This document shows positions 45,074-54,188 of a stretch of 64,000 nucleotides of DNA, in pieces. The stretch's first letter is position 1; each line of letters starts with the position of its first letter. Position numbers and translations under genes: made by a program. Below the pieces are notes generated by a model. That model was not told the DNA's origin. It saw only the letters and a program-made list of their open reading frames with translations, and made no database searches. The DNA comes from Ignavibacteriales bacterium (lineage in GTDB: Bacteria; Bacteroidota; Ignavibacteria; Ignavibacteriales; Ignavibacteriaceae): positions 62,001 through 126,000 of the forward strand of contig JAAYVN010000026.1 of the NCBI GenBank assembly GCA_012517155.1, in the 5' to 3' direction.

Positions 45074-46481
45074 GGATGACTTAAAAAAAAATATTAAAAA
45101 AGAGATTGAATCAATAAGCTTTATAAGGGAGATTTCCGAGTTTGCCAGTAAAGAACATGAAGTTTATATTGTCGGAGGGTTTATAAGAGATATCCTACTC
45201 GGAAGAGAACGAAGTGAAATTGATTTTCTAATTGTGGGAGATGGAATTGAATTTGTCGAAAAATTAGCCGCTCACTTAGGAGTTTATAAAATATCAGTCT
45301 ATAAAAATTTCGGAACAGCACATTTTAATTATAAGGGATATGCTTTGGAGTTTGTTTCATCCAGACAGGAATCATATACATCAGAAAGTAGAAATCCGGT
45401 AGTAAGCAGCGGAACCTTTGAGGATGACATTAAGAGAAGGGACTTTACAATTAATACCTTAGCCGTGTCACTTAAGAGTTCTAATTTTGGTGAGTTAATT
45501 GATTGCTATTCCGCCCTTGACGCTATTGAGGAGAGAATCATCAAAACCCCATTGGAAGCTGAAAAGACATTTAATGATGATCCTCTAAGAATAATGAGAG
45601 CATTCCGTTTTGCTGCTCAGCTTGATTTCAGGCTTGATGAGCAAGTATTAAACTCTGCAGAATCAATGCGTGAAAGATTATCCATAGTTTCTCAAGAAAG
45701 AGTTACGGATGAATTTATGAAGATTCTCTCTTCGAAAAAACCTTCTGCTGCATTGATCCCTATGTATAAGACAAAAGTACTTGAAATAGTATTCCCGGAA
45801 ATCCATAATTTGGGTGGGGTGGATCAGAGGAAGGATTTCCATCATAAGGATGTATTTTACCACACTTGTAAAGTTGTGGATAATGTTGCGCTTGTTTCAA
45901 ATAATGTTTGGTTAAGGTTTGCTGCAATTGTCCATGATATTGCAAAACCGCAGACTAAAAGGTTTGACGAAGCAACAGGCTGGACTTTTCACGGACATGA
46001 AGAAATTGGAGCTCGAATGATGAATGGGATATTCAAAAGAATGAAGCTTCCATATCATAAATTGGAATATGTAAAAAAACTTATCAGATTGCATCTAAGA
46101 CCCATTGCTTTAGCTAAAGAGGAAGTGACTGACTCTGCAATCCGAAGATTGATAGTCGAAGCTAATGAGGATCTGGATGACTTGATTTACTTATGCAGAG
46201 CGGATATCACTAGCAAGAATGTTGAAAAAGTGAACTCTTTTTTGGCTAATTATGATAGAGTAATGGCAAGAGTTTACGAAGTTCTGGAGAAGGACGCTTT
46301 GAGAGCCTTTCAATCACCAGTTCGTGGGGAAGTAATTATGGAAGTATGTGGATTAAAACCATCAAAAACAGTGGGACTTATTAAGTCAGAGATTGAAGAG
46401 GCAATTCTTGAAGGCAGCATAGGAAATAATTATGAAGAAGCATATGAGTATATGCTTAAAATAAAAGACAAATACCTTTAA
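45066..46481 (+). CDS. cca: CCA tRNA nucleotidyltransferase / poly(A) polymerase family with HD domain
   Basis: The 471-residue enzyme adds CCA to tRNA 3' ends. The nucleotidyltransferase head has VYIVGGFIRDILLGRERSE and then EIDFLIVGDG: the metal pair is E51/D53, so the first Asp of the usual DxD is Glu. The flexible-loop and base-reading region (RRDFTINTLAVSL, FNDDPLRIMRAFRFAAQL) is normal. The second half holds an HD domain (HKDVFYHTCKV, AAIVHDIAKPQTK, FHGHEEIGARMM). It is needed here because neither tRNA gene in the window encodes its CCA. It overlaps the preceding gene by 8 bases. Confidence 0.9.
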   Translation: MNKDDLKKNIKKEIESISFIREISEFASKEHEVYIVGGFIRDILLGRERSEIDFLIVGDGIEFVEKLAAHLGVYKISVYKNFGTAHFNYKGYALEFVSSRQESYTSESRNPVVSSGTFEDDIKRRDFTINTLAVSLKSSNFGELIDCYSALDAIEERIIKTPLEAEKTFNDDPLRIMRAFRFAAQLDFRLDEQVLNSAESMRERLSIVSQERVTDEFMKILSSKKPSAALIPMYKTKVLEIVFPEIHNLGGVDQRKDFHHKDVFYHTCKVVDNVALVSNNVWLRFAAIVHDIAKPQTKRFDEATGWTFHGHEEIGARMMNGIFKRMKLPYHKLEYVKKLIRLHLRPIALAKEEVTDSAIRRLIVEANEDLDDLIYLCRADITSKNVEKVNSFLANYDRVMARVYEVLEKDALRAFQSPVRGEVIMEVCGLKPSKTVGLIKSEIEEAILEGSIGNNYEEAYEYMLKIKDKYL

Positions 46482-46592
46482 GTTTATAGTTAACTTAATA
46501 AATACCGTTAATCATTTATTTTAACCGTTTGAGAATTTGTTTAATAAAAAAAAAGAATTTTAACTAATTTTAGTAAAGGAATTAATAAAATT

Positions 46593-47999
46593 ATGCAAAA
46601 ACGAAAAAATACCGGAGCAGTAATGTATTTGAGATATTCTTTGATAGCTCTATTTCTCTGTCTACTCTTAACAATTCAAACTTCCGGACAAGAGATTACT
46701 TCACAAAATACAAAATCTCTGACATTAGACCAGTCAATTTCCATTGCTTTAAAGAGAAATACAACTTTGGCTAAAAGTGAGTATGGAATCAGCGGATATG
46801 AGTCAACCGTATTATCTTCATATGGTGACCTTTTACCAAGAGTATCTGCAAGTGGCGGATGGGAGTGGTATAGAACTGAAGATGAAGGAAGATTAGTAAA
46901 TATCGGTGGAGCCCTTATACAAACCTCAAAGCAGGTAAAAGAAAACCGAAATTGGTCAGCCAGAGTATCCTCCAACTGGACTTTGTTCAATGGTCTTTCC
47001 AATTATGCAAGCATAAGGAAGAATGAAAAAGAACTTGAATCTGCAAAATTGACGTTGGAGAGATTAAAGCAAGATATAGTATTTCAGACAATCAGTCGTT
47101 ATTATGCAATCCTAAATCTGGAGCAATTAGTTTTTGTTAAAGAAGAAAATGTTAAGTGGAATCAAAAAAATTACGAAATAATTAAAGAAAAGAGCAGACT
47201 TGGAGCAGGAACAATGGCTGATGTTTATGCTCAACAAGTAAAATTAGGAACTGCAGAACTGGAACTGTTAAAATCCAAAAATGATTACGAAAACGAAAAA
47301 AGCAATTTTTTATTTTATCTAGGATTAGATGTATTAGAAAAATATTCATTTGTCGATCCGAAAATTGATGGGACACTAAAAAAGGAACCGGAAGCTGTAA
47401 CGAAAGAATATGCGGAGTTCAGGGAACTGATTGAACAAGCTCTTGAAAACAGACCTGACTACAGAAGCGCCCAATATAGTCTTGATGCAGCTTATGATGA
47501 CCTCTCAATAGCAAGAGGAAGTTACATGCCTTCTCTTACAAATAATGCTTCTTTCAGTTTAGACGGTGAATCACCGAATGTACTTTTTGACAGTAAGCTT
47601 TATTCCTTTGGACTTACGCTGAGTATTCCGATATTCCAGGGGTGGAAAATTGATAATAGTGTTCAATATGCCAAGATACAAGCAAAAAATTCGGAAATTG
47701 CATTATCAGATCTCGAAAGAGAAATAAAACTAAATATTCAGAAAATTTATCTGGACCTTCAGACCGCGGAGAAAAGGCTTGATGTAAGTCAGAAAAATGT
47801 TGATGCAGCAAGAGAGAATTTAAAAATTGAGGAAGAGAAATACTCACTCGGGTCCACAACATTGTTAAATGTTCTAATTGCAAACGCTGATTATGTTAAT
47901 GCCCAAACAAATTTAATTAATTCAAGATTCGAGTATTTGAGATTAAAGGAAGAAATTAATTACTACTTAGGAATAATAGATTTTAAGAAGTTTGAATAA
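46593..47999 (+). CDS. TolC-family outer-membrane efflux channel
   Basis: A signal peptide (hydrophobic stretch about residues 12-30) leads a 468-residue protein with two repeats of long helices and short strands: LTLDQSISIALKRNTTLAKS at residue 44, then a second OEP repeat from about residue 270 (FRELIEQALENRPDYRSAQY). The periplasmic coiled-coil helices are rich in Glu/Lys/Ala. It forms the trimeric exit duct for the adaptor and ABC transporter encoded immediately downstream (9-15 base gaps). The AT-rich 110 bases upstream likely hold its promoter. Confidence 0.93.
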   Translation: MQKRKNTGAVMYLRYSLIALFLCLLLTIQTSGQEITSQNTKSLTLDQSISIALKRNTTLAKSEYGISGYESTVLSSYGDLLPRVSASGGWEWYRTEDEGRLVNIGGALIQTSKQVKENRNWSARVSSNWTLFNGLSNYASIRKNEKELESAKLTLERLKQDIVFQTISRYYAILNLEQLVFVKEENVKWNQKNYEIIKEKSRLGAGTMADVYAQQVKLGTAELELLKSKNDYENEKSNFLFYLGLDVLEKYSFVDPKIDGTLKKEPEAVTKEYAEFRELIEQALENRPDYRSAQYSLDAAYDDLSIARGSYMPSLTNNASFSLDGESPNVLFDSKLYSFGLTLSIPIFQGWKIDNSVQYAKIQAKNSEIALSDLEREIKLNIQKIYLDLQTAEKRLDVSQKNVDAARENLKIEEEKYSLGSTTLLNVLIANADYVNAQTNLINSRFEYLRLKEEINYYLGIIDFKKFE

Positions 48000-48013
48000 T
48001 TCAGGAGTTGAAA

Positions 48014-49291
48014 ATGGCGAATGGAAATAAAAAGAAATCAAAAAAGAAATTAATAATTTTTGGCGGAATTGGGGTTTTAATTCTGTTGCTTGTTATAGTT
48101 GTTATTGCTCAGGGCGGCAAGGAAGAAATCATTCCTGTAACAACTGAGAAAGTTCAAAAGAGAACTATTACTCAAACGGTGACAGCAACAGGAAATATCA
48201 ACTCTGAATTCCAAGTTATTATTACTCCTGAAGTAACCGGAGAAATTGTTGCAATAGCTGTAAAAGACGGGGATTTTGTGAAAAAGGGTCAATTACTTTT
48301 CAAGATAAAAGCAGATACATATTTGGCAGCAAAAGAGAGAGCAGAGGCAAGTCTCCTCTCGGCAAAAGCTAGTTTAAGTATGTCCAAAGCCGAATTAGAT
48401 AAGATAACCGCTGATTATAAAAGAGTTCAGGAAATGCATACCAAGAAACTTGCAAGCGATGCTGAATTAGAAACAGCAAAAAGTTCTTATCTCTCAGCAC
48501 AAGCCAGATACGAATCCTCACTGGCAGGCGTTCAGCAAATGGAAGCTGCATTACGGGAAGCAAAAGAACAACTTAATAAAACTACGATCGTCTCACCAAT
48601 GGATGGAACAGTTACCGCACTGAATGTTGAAGTAGGTGAAAGAGTTCTAGGCAGCGGTTTTACTCAAGGTACGAACGTTATGACAATTAGTGATCTGAAG
48701 AGCATGGAAGCAACTGTTGAAGTTGATGAGAATGATATTCCTAATGTAACACTCGGCGATACTGCAAGGGTCAAGGTGGATGCATTTGGAAATAAAATAT
48801 TTGTTGGAATAGTTTCAGAGATAGGGAATAGTGCAATAACATCCGCCTTAGGGACCCAAGAACAGGTTGTTAATTTTCAGGTTAAAATAAGAATTTTAGA
48901 TCAGGATAATAAACTACGACCTGGTATGTCATGTAATTCAACTATTGAAACTGAAACCAGACAGAATGTAATTTCAGTACCGATTCAAAGTGTAACTGCA
49001 AGAAGCGATTTTAAGGAAGAAGAATCAGATGACGGTGAGCTTAAAGTTGTAAATGGGAAAAAGAAACAGGAGGATGAAATCAAGGAATTGGTTTTTATAA
49101 TCAAAGAAGGGAAAGCTGTTACAAAAAATGTTGAAACAGGTATTAGTGATGATAATTACATTGAGATAATCAAAGGACTTAATGGAGATGAAGAAGTTGT
49201 TTCTGGTAGTTACAAAGCAATTTCCAGAGAACTTAAAGAAGGATCGCTTGTAACTAAAGAGGATAAAAACAAGAAAAAATTTGAAAAATAA
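48014..49291 (+). CDS. HlyD/MacA-type periplasmic adaptor
   Basis: The 425-residue protein has an N-terminal membrane anchor (about residues 10-33), the lipoyl half-motif pair (VTGEIVAIAVKDGDFVKKGQ and STIVSPMDGTVTALNVEVG in pieces), a coiled coil between them (about 95-185), and a beta-barrel and membrane-proximal domain. The Lys/Glu-rich insertion near residue 335-355 is unusual but acidic/basic balanced. The ATG at 48014 is preferred to TTG 48008 because AGGAG (48003-48007) gives normal spacing. It bridges the TolC channel and MacB-type transporter. Confidence 0.92.
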   Translation: MANGNKKKSKKKLIIFGGIGVLILLLVIVVIAQGGKEEIIPVTTEKVQKRTITQTVTATGNINSEFQVIITPEVTGEIVAIAVKDGDFVKKGQLLFKIKADTYLAAKERAEASLLSAKASLSMSKAELDKITADYKRVQEMHTKKLASDAELETAKSSYLSAQARYESSLAGVQQMEAALREAKEQLNKTTIVSPMDGTVTALNVEVGERVLGSGFTQGTNVMTISDLKSMEATVEVDENDIPNVTLGDTARVKVDAFGNKIFVGIVSEIGNSAITSALGTQEQVVNFQVKIRILDQDNKLRPGMSCNSTIETETRQNVISVPIQSVTARSDFKEEESDDGELKVVNGKKKQEDEIKELVFIIKEGKAVTKNVETGISDDNYIEIIKGLNGDEEVVSGSYKAISRELKEGSLVTKEDKNKKKFEK

Positions 49292-49306
49292 AACAGAATA
49301 TTTCCA

Positions 49307-50014
49307 ATGAATATCATCAACATAGAAAACATAAGCAAAGTATATCAAGTCGGGACAGAAGAAGTTCATGCTATCAGGGATATTAGTTTAAAGATTAATA
49401 AGAATGAATATGTTGCTATCATGGGACCTTCAGGATCTGGGAAATCGACACTTATGAACATGATAGGCTGTTTAGATACTCCTACCTCGGGAATATATGA
49501 GTTAAATGGTCTTAATGTTAGTCAGATGTCAGATAATGAGTTGGCAAAAGTCAGGAATAAAGAAATTGGATTTGTTTTTCAAACGTTCAATTTGCTGCCC
49601 AGATCTAATGCGCTTCATAATGTTGAACTTCCCTTAATCTATGCTGGTGCGTCATCTGGTGAACGAAGAAAAAAATCAAGGGAAGCTTTAGAAAAAGTTG
49701 GGCTTGGTGATAGAATACATCATAAGCCAAATGAACTATCTGGAGGACAACGTCAAAGAGTCGCGGTTGCTAGAGCTTTAGTTACAAATCCTTCGATTAT
49801 TTTGGCTGACGAACCAACCGGAAACCTTGATTCTAAAACAGGGGAGGAAATAATGATACTTTTCAATGAGATTTACGAAAACGGCAATACAATAATTCTG
49901 GTTACCCACGAAGAATATATTGCTGAACATGCAGCAAGGATCATAAGAATAAAGGATGGTCTTATTGAATCTGATGAAAATGTAAGGAATCGATTTATTC
50001 CTCATAAGAATTAA
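49307..50014 (+). CDS. MacB/LolD-type ABC transporter ATPase
   Basis: The 235-residue ATPase has Walker [10 protein letters not shown] near residue 41, Q-loop [20 protein letters not shown], signature [15 protein letters not shown], Walker [13 protein letters not shown] and the H-loop [12 protein letters not shown]. This subfamily energises MacB/LolCDE-type mechanotransmission rather than substrate translocation through the membrane domain. The two following permeases complete the complex. Confidence 0.95.
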   Translation: MNIINIENISKVYQVGTEEVHAIRDISLKINKNEYVAIMGPSGSGKSTLMNMIGCLDTPTSGIYELNGLNVSQMSDNELAKVRNKEIGFVFQTFNLLPRSNALHNVELPLIYAGASSGERRKKSREALEKVGLGDRIHHKPNELSGGQRQRVAVARALVTNPSIILADEPTGNLDSKTGEEIMILFNEIYENGNTIILVTHEEYIAEHAARIIRIKDGLIESDENVRNRFIPHKN

Positions 50015-50040
50015 AAAATAAGGTAATTAATAGTTAAGAA

Positions 50041-51276
50041 ATGTTGAATTATTTTTATGAATTAAAAGAAGGACTGATGATTGCTCTCCGAGCAATAAGA
50101 GCTAATAAGGTCCGATCAATTTTAACGACGTTAGGCATCGTTATCGGAGTTTCATCAGTAGTGCTAATGTCGACTGCGATAAAGGGAATTGATAATTCAT
50201 TTAAAGAGGGAATCAGTTCGCTTGGATCAGATGTTCTCTACATTGACAGATGGGAATGGTTCTCAAATACAGAGTGGTGGAAGATACGAAGACGACCAAA
50301 TATTTCTTTTGATGAATATGAGCGATTCAAATCAATGGTTAAATTGCCTAATGCTGTGGCTCCAACATTGTGGACAGCGCAGACGGTCAAAAATGGAGAA
50401 ATGGCCCTTGAGGGGATTTTCGTTACTGGTACAACTAGTGAATATATTAGAACTACTAATATGTCTTTTAGCTCCGGAAGATTTTTTTCAGAGATGGAAG
50501 GCCGTGCATCAAGATATGTTTGTGTCTTAGGTAGCGAAATAGCAACCAATCTGTTTTCCAGAGAAAATCCTATTGAGAAAACTGTGAAGATAGGGGGCTA
50601 TGACTTTAAGGTTGCTGGAATACTTGAAAAACAAGGCAGTTTTATGCTAGGTGGTATGAATCCGGATAATCAAATTTATATTCCTATCGGAACCGTCCAA
50701 AAACATTTTATAACAACATTCGTAAGAAGTATAACAATCAATGTTCGTGCTGGTTCAACTGAACAATTATCTGAGGTTAAAGAAGAAGCTATTGGTGTGA
50801 TGAGAAAAATTCGGGGACTAAGTCATTCGCAGGAAAACAATTTTTCAGTGAATCAGCAAGAAGGACTCACACAAAATTATGATAGTACAGTTGGTGTTAT
50901 TCAGATCGCAGGGCTGTTCATCACAGGGTTATCACTATTTGTCGGGGCAATTGGTATTATGAATATAATGTTTGTGTCAGTCAAAGAAAGGACTAAAGAA
51001 ATTGGTGTTAGAAAAGCTATTGGAGCTAAAAGAAGAACGATATTAACACAATTCTTATTGGAATCATCGATAATTTGCCTGCTCGGAGGTTTTATTGGAT
51101 TGATAATAGCAGTAATTCTCAGTATGGTGGTTGATCAGTACCTGCCAACTTCGGTTCAGGTTGATGCAGTAATTATCGCCATCATGGTATCATTAATCAC
51201 CGGTATTTTTGCCGGATTAGCGCCTGCATATAAAGCAGCTAAACTTGATCCGGTAGATGCATTGAGGTATGAATAA
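50041..51276 (+). CDS. MacB/FtsX-type ABC permease (first copy)
   Basis: This 411-residue protein has the MacB-type topology: one N-terminal membrane helix after RANKVRSILTTLGIVIGVSSV, a large extracytoplasmic domain (about residues 50-280), then three C-terminal helices with GAIGIMNIMFVSVKERTKEIGVRKAIGAKRR and the final AYKAAKLDPVDALRYE. The next gene encodes a second, different permease, so the transporter is probably a heterodimer. The genes overlap by 8 bases. Confidence 0.93.
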   Translation: MLNYFYELKEGLMIALRAIRANKVRSILTTLGIVIGVSSVVLMSTAIKGIDNSFKEGISSLGSDVLYIDRWEWFSNTEWWKIRRRPNISFDEYERFKSMVKLPNAVAPTLWTAQTVKNGEMALEGIFVTGTTSEYIRTTNMSFSSGRFFSEMEGRASRYVCVLGSEIATNLFSRENPIEKTVKIGGYDFKVAGILEKQGSFMLGGMNPDNQIYIPIGTVQKHFITTFVRSITINVRAGSTEQLSEVKEEAIGVMRKIRGLSHSQENNFSVNQQEGLTQNYDSTVGVIQIAGLFITGLSLFVGAIGIMNIMFVSVKERTKEIGVRKAIGAKRRTILTQFLLESSIICLLGGFIGLIIAVILSMVVDQYLPTSVQVDAVIIAIMVSLITGIFAGLAPAYKAAKLDPVDALRYE

Positions 51277-52510
51277 CATGAGAATAAGTGAATCTTTTGC
51301 TTTGTCAATAACTTCTTTGGTGACCAATAAACTGCGTGCTTCTCTTACTATTTTGGGGATTGTCGTTGGTATATTTTCAATCATTCTTATCATGACTATA
51401 CTTACCATGCTACAAAACACTATTGAGAGTGGTTTTTCAATGCTTGGGCAAAATACATTTCAGGTTCAGAAATATCCTGCTATACGGATGGGGGGACCAC
51501 AAATGGGTAGAAAATACTGGAATCGAAAAGATATTACCATTGAGGATTTTTATAGATTGAAGGAATCTTTAACCGATGCAAAGTATGTAGCTGCTGAATT
51601 ACATAGAGGCGGAAGATTGGTCAAATTCCAGAATAAAGAAACAAATCCGAATGTCTCTCTTGTCGGCATAACTCAGGAAGCAGTTAATACTAATGAATGG
51701 TTTGTGGAACAAGGAAGATCTATAACAAATACAGATGTTGATCGTGCAATGCCCTATATACTTCTTGGTCAGGATGTTGTTGACTTATTGTTTGAGAATG
51801 TTAATCCAATCGGACAAATTGTTAAAGTCGATAATCGTCCTTTAAGAGTAATAGGTATTATGGAACGAAAGGGACAAATGTTTGGCCAGTCCAGGGATAA
51901 TATTATTGTCATCCCCATATCTGTTTTTATGAGTATGTATGGAAAAAAAGATCGTAGTGTCAATATTACTGTCATGTCTCATAGCAAAATGGATTATAAT
52001 GAAGTTATCGAAGCTGCTACAGGTCATATGCGTACAATTAGGAAAGTTCCTCCCGGAGAAGAAAACGATTTTGAAATATTCAGTAATGAATCTCTGCTTG
52101 CAGAGATAAACAAAATAACAAAATATGTGGAAATTGGTGCTATGGTTGTCTCTTTTATAGCTTTGCTTGCCGCAGGTGTAGGTATTATGAATATTATGCT
52201 GGTGAGTGTTACCGAACGAACTCGTGAAATCGGTATTAGGAAGGCGGTTGGTGCCAAAAAATCAAGTATTCTAACTCAGTTTCTTTTTGAGGCGATTACT
52301 CTTTGTTTGGTAGGTGGCATTATAGGGATAATATTGGGAGTGGGGTTCGGTAATTTAGCAGGTAGTCTTCTTAAAGCCGAAGCAACGATTCCATTCGATT
52401 GGGTATTCATAGGTTTGGCAATATGTGTCCTGGTTGGAGTGATTTTCGGTACATATCCGGCATATAAAGCAGCCAATCTGGATCCGATTGAAGCTCTCAG
52501 ATACGAGTAG
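51269..52510 (+). CDS. MacB/FtsX-type ABC permease (second copy)
   Basis: 413 residues of the same design as the first copy: NKLRASLTILGIVVGIFSII at the start, an extracytoplasmic domain containing EQGRSITNTDVDRAMPYILL, and three helices with GVGIMNIMLVSVTERTREIGI and AYKAANLDPIEALRYE. The outer domains of the two copies differ strongly. Together with TolC, the adaptor and the ATPase this makes a five-gene tripartite exporter. Cargo is unknown. Its 3' end overlaps the convergent exonuclease fusion gene by 14 bases. Confidence 0.92.
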   Translation: MNNMRISESFALSITSLVTNKLRASLTILGIVVGIFSIILIMTILTMLQNTIESGFSMLGQNTFQVQKYPAIRMGGPQMGRKYWNRKDITIEDFYRLKESLTDAKYVAAELHRGGRLVKFQNKETNPNVSLVGITQEAVNTNEWFVEQGRSITNTDVDRAMPYILLGQDVVDLLFENVNPIGQIVKVDNRPLRVIGIMERKGQMFGQSRDNIIVIPISVFMSMYGKKDRSVNITVMSHSKMDYNEVIEAATGHMRTIRKVPPGEENDFEIFSNESLLAEINKITKYVEIGAMVVSFIALLAAGVGIMNIMLVSVTERTREIGIRKAVGAKKSSILTQFLFEAITLCLVGGIIGIILGVGFGNLAGSLLKAEATIPFDWVFIGLAICVLVGVIFGTYPAYKAANLDPIEALRYE

Positions 52511-54155
52511 ATCCGAGATCTTTGAATAAATTCTCTTTATTCTGGTATTTTTTTAAGTAATAAATCTTTGTTTTTGTGCGGTTTCGTATTATCCAATTTA
52601 GCGTGATTTTCATCTTTTCAAGATCTTCGTCTGTCGGAAGATTATCCAATCGCAATGTTCCGCCAAAATAATCTTCCAGAGCATTCATAAACTCATGATC
52701 TTTTCCCGCTTTCGTATTTCTAACAAAAATTTTGCCTTCCAGTAATAGGATATAATCTTTTTTTTCTGGCATATCGCAAATTTCCATCAATACATTCGCA
52801 CTGTTAATTGGTTCGGCTAGCAAAGCCGATTTGTGAACTTGCGATAAAATCAACTGAATAGTATCTTTAACCTCTGCAGCCTTTTCAAATTTCAACTCGT
52901 CGGAATAACGCCTCATTTTCTCCAGAAGGCGGTTTAATGCAAATTGGTTTTCACCGAATATAAATCCATACAATAGGCTTAGTTCATTTGCATAAAGTGA
53001 AACTCCATTATTTACACAAGGAGCTGTACATCTTTCTATATCAGCTAGTAAACATTGTCTTTTTCTTGAAAATTCTTTATCACTGCATTCTCTCAGCATA
53101 AATGCACTGTCAATTATTCGTAACACTTCTTCTGCTTTTTTCCTCGATACAAAAACACCAAAATAATCATTCCCATCAAAATCAAAATAGTTTATTAATT
53201 CAACCCTTGGAAAGGGTGTCTCATTGCTTATCCTTAAGAAATATTTATCATTGTACTTCTTAAGTTGAACATTCAAACGTGGGTTTACAACCTTAATAAG
53301 TTCAGCTTCTAGCAGCAAAGCCGTTAATTCTGAGTTTGTTTCCTCAATCTTTAAACTTTGCGCTTGTTTTACAATTTTTTTTGACTTCGTTGATGAATTA
53401 GGAGAGAAGTACGATTTGACCCTGTCCTTAAGCGATTTAGCTTTTCCGATATAAATTATCCGGTTTTTGGAATTTAGAAAATAGTAAACCCCCGGACTTT
53501 TGGGTAGTGAGTGCACATCATTTAATAAATCTGGTTTTATAACAATTTTTGATACCGACTTGCTTTGTGAATATTGATAATTTAATAACTCATCGACATG
53601 TGTTATTCCTTCCCCGCTTAATTCCTTCAAAAGCTTCACCATTATGAATGCTGTGGTCTTTGCGTCGGACAGTGCTCTGTGTGCACTGGGATTTTTTATA
53701 TTAAGATGATTTGCTAGGTTTCCCAGTGACCTGCTTTTGAGTTCAGGATAAAGTCGCTTTGCAAGTCTTAATGTGCATAATTGATGAGGCTTAAAATAAT
53801 CAAGACCTACTCTCTGAAATTCTTTTCTTAAGAAGCCATAATCAAATGCTAGATTATGACCAGTGACTATTGTACCTTCAAGAAAATCCAAAATGTGTCG
53901 GTAAATATCTTCCCACATTGGAGCATCGTCCACATCTCTGTTGGATATACCGGTTAGTTGTGTGATAAAAGGCGGGATATATCTGCATGGATTTACAAAC
54001 GTTGAAAAGGTATCGGTAATTTTACTATTTTTAACTTTAACTATTCCGATTTCTATTATGCTATTCGTATACGGAGAAATTCCCGTTGTTTCAACGTCAA
54101 GTACTGAGAACGTGGCATCACTGATTTTTAATTTTAAGAGTTCCGAATAACCCAT
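52497..54155 (-). CDS. DnaQ-like exonuclease fused to UvrC-like GIY-YIG nuclease
   Basis: Residues about 12-175 form a DEDDh 3'-5' exonuclease: D20/E22 in VLDVETTG, D105 in HNLAFDYGF, H159 and D164 in HRALSDAKTT. Residues about 218-295 are a GIY-YIG nuclease: SPGVYYF, RIIYIGKAKSLKDRVKSYF, E285. Then come four cysteines C357, C368, C376, C380 (…RKRQCLLADIERCTAPC), the UvrC cysteine cluster, and a UVR-like helical hairpin (about 405-445). The RNase H-like second nuclease and HhH of UvrC are absent. This matches known 'exonuclease–Cho/UvrC' fusions that may act in nucleotide excision repair. The mRNA leader is the terminator hairpin of rny. Confidence 0.88.
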   Translation of the reverse strand: MGYSELLKLKISDATFSVLDVETTGISPYTNSIIEIGIVKVKNSKITDTFSTFVNPCRYIPPFITQLTGISNRDVDDAPMWEDIYRHILDFLEGTIVTGHNLAFDYGFLRKEFQRVGLDYFKPHQLCTLRLAKRLYPELKSRSLGNLANHLNIKNPSAHRALSDAKTTAFIMVKLLKELSGEGITHVDELLNYQYSQSKSVSKIVIKPDLLNDVHSLPKSPGVYYFLNSKNRIIYIGKAKSLKDRVKSYFSPNSSTKSKKIVKQAQSLKIEETNSELTALLLEAELIKVVNPRLNVQLKKYNDKYFLRISNETPFPRVELINYFDFDGNDYFGVFVSRKKAEEVLRIIDSAFMLRECSDKEFSRKRQCLLADIERCTAPCVNNGVSLYANELSLLYGFIFGENQFALNRLLEKMRRYSDELKFEKAAEVKDTIQLILSQVHKSALLAEPINSANVLMEICDMPEKKDYILLLEGKIFVRNTKAGKDHEFMNALEDYFGGTLRLDNLPTDEDLEKMKITLNWIIRNRTKTKIYYLKKYQNKENLFKDLGSTRI

Positions 54156-54182
54156 AATAAAAAATCCCCTTTCCAGGGGATT
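54155..54182 (-). terminator. Intrinsic terminator of rny, overlapping the next gene's leader
   Basis: On the minus strand AATCCCCT / AGGGGATT (8 pairs, loop GGAA; 54182-54163) is followed by TTTTTATT and then directly by the ATG of the exonuclease fusion. The G-rich descending arm is the only Shine-Dalgarno-like sequence available to that gene. Confidence 0.75.
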
Positions 54183-54188
54183 AGAAAA

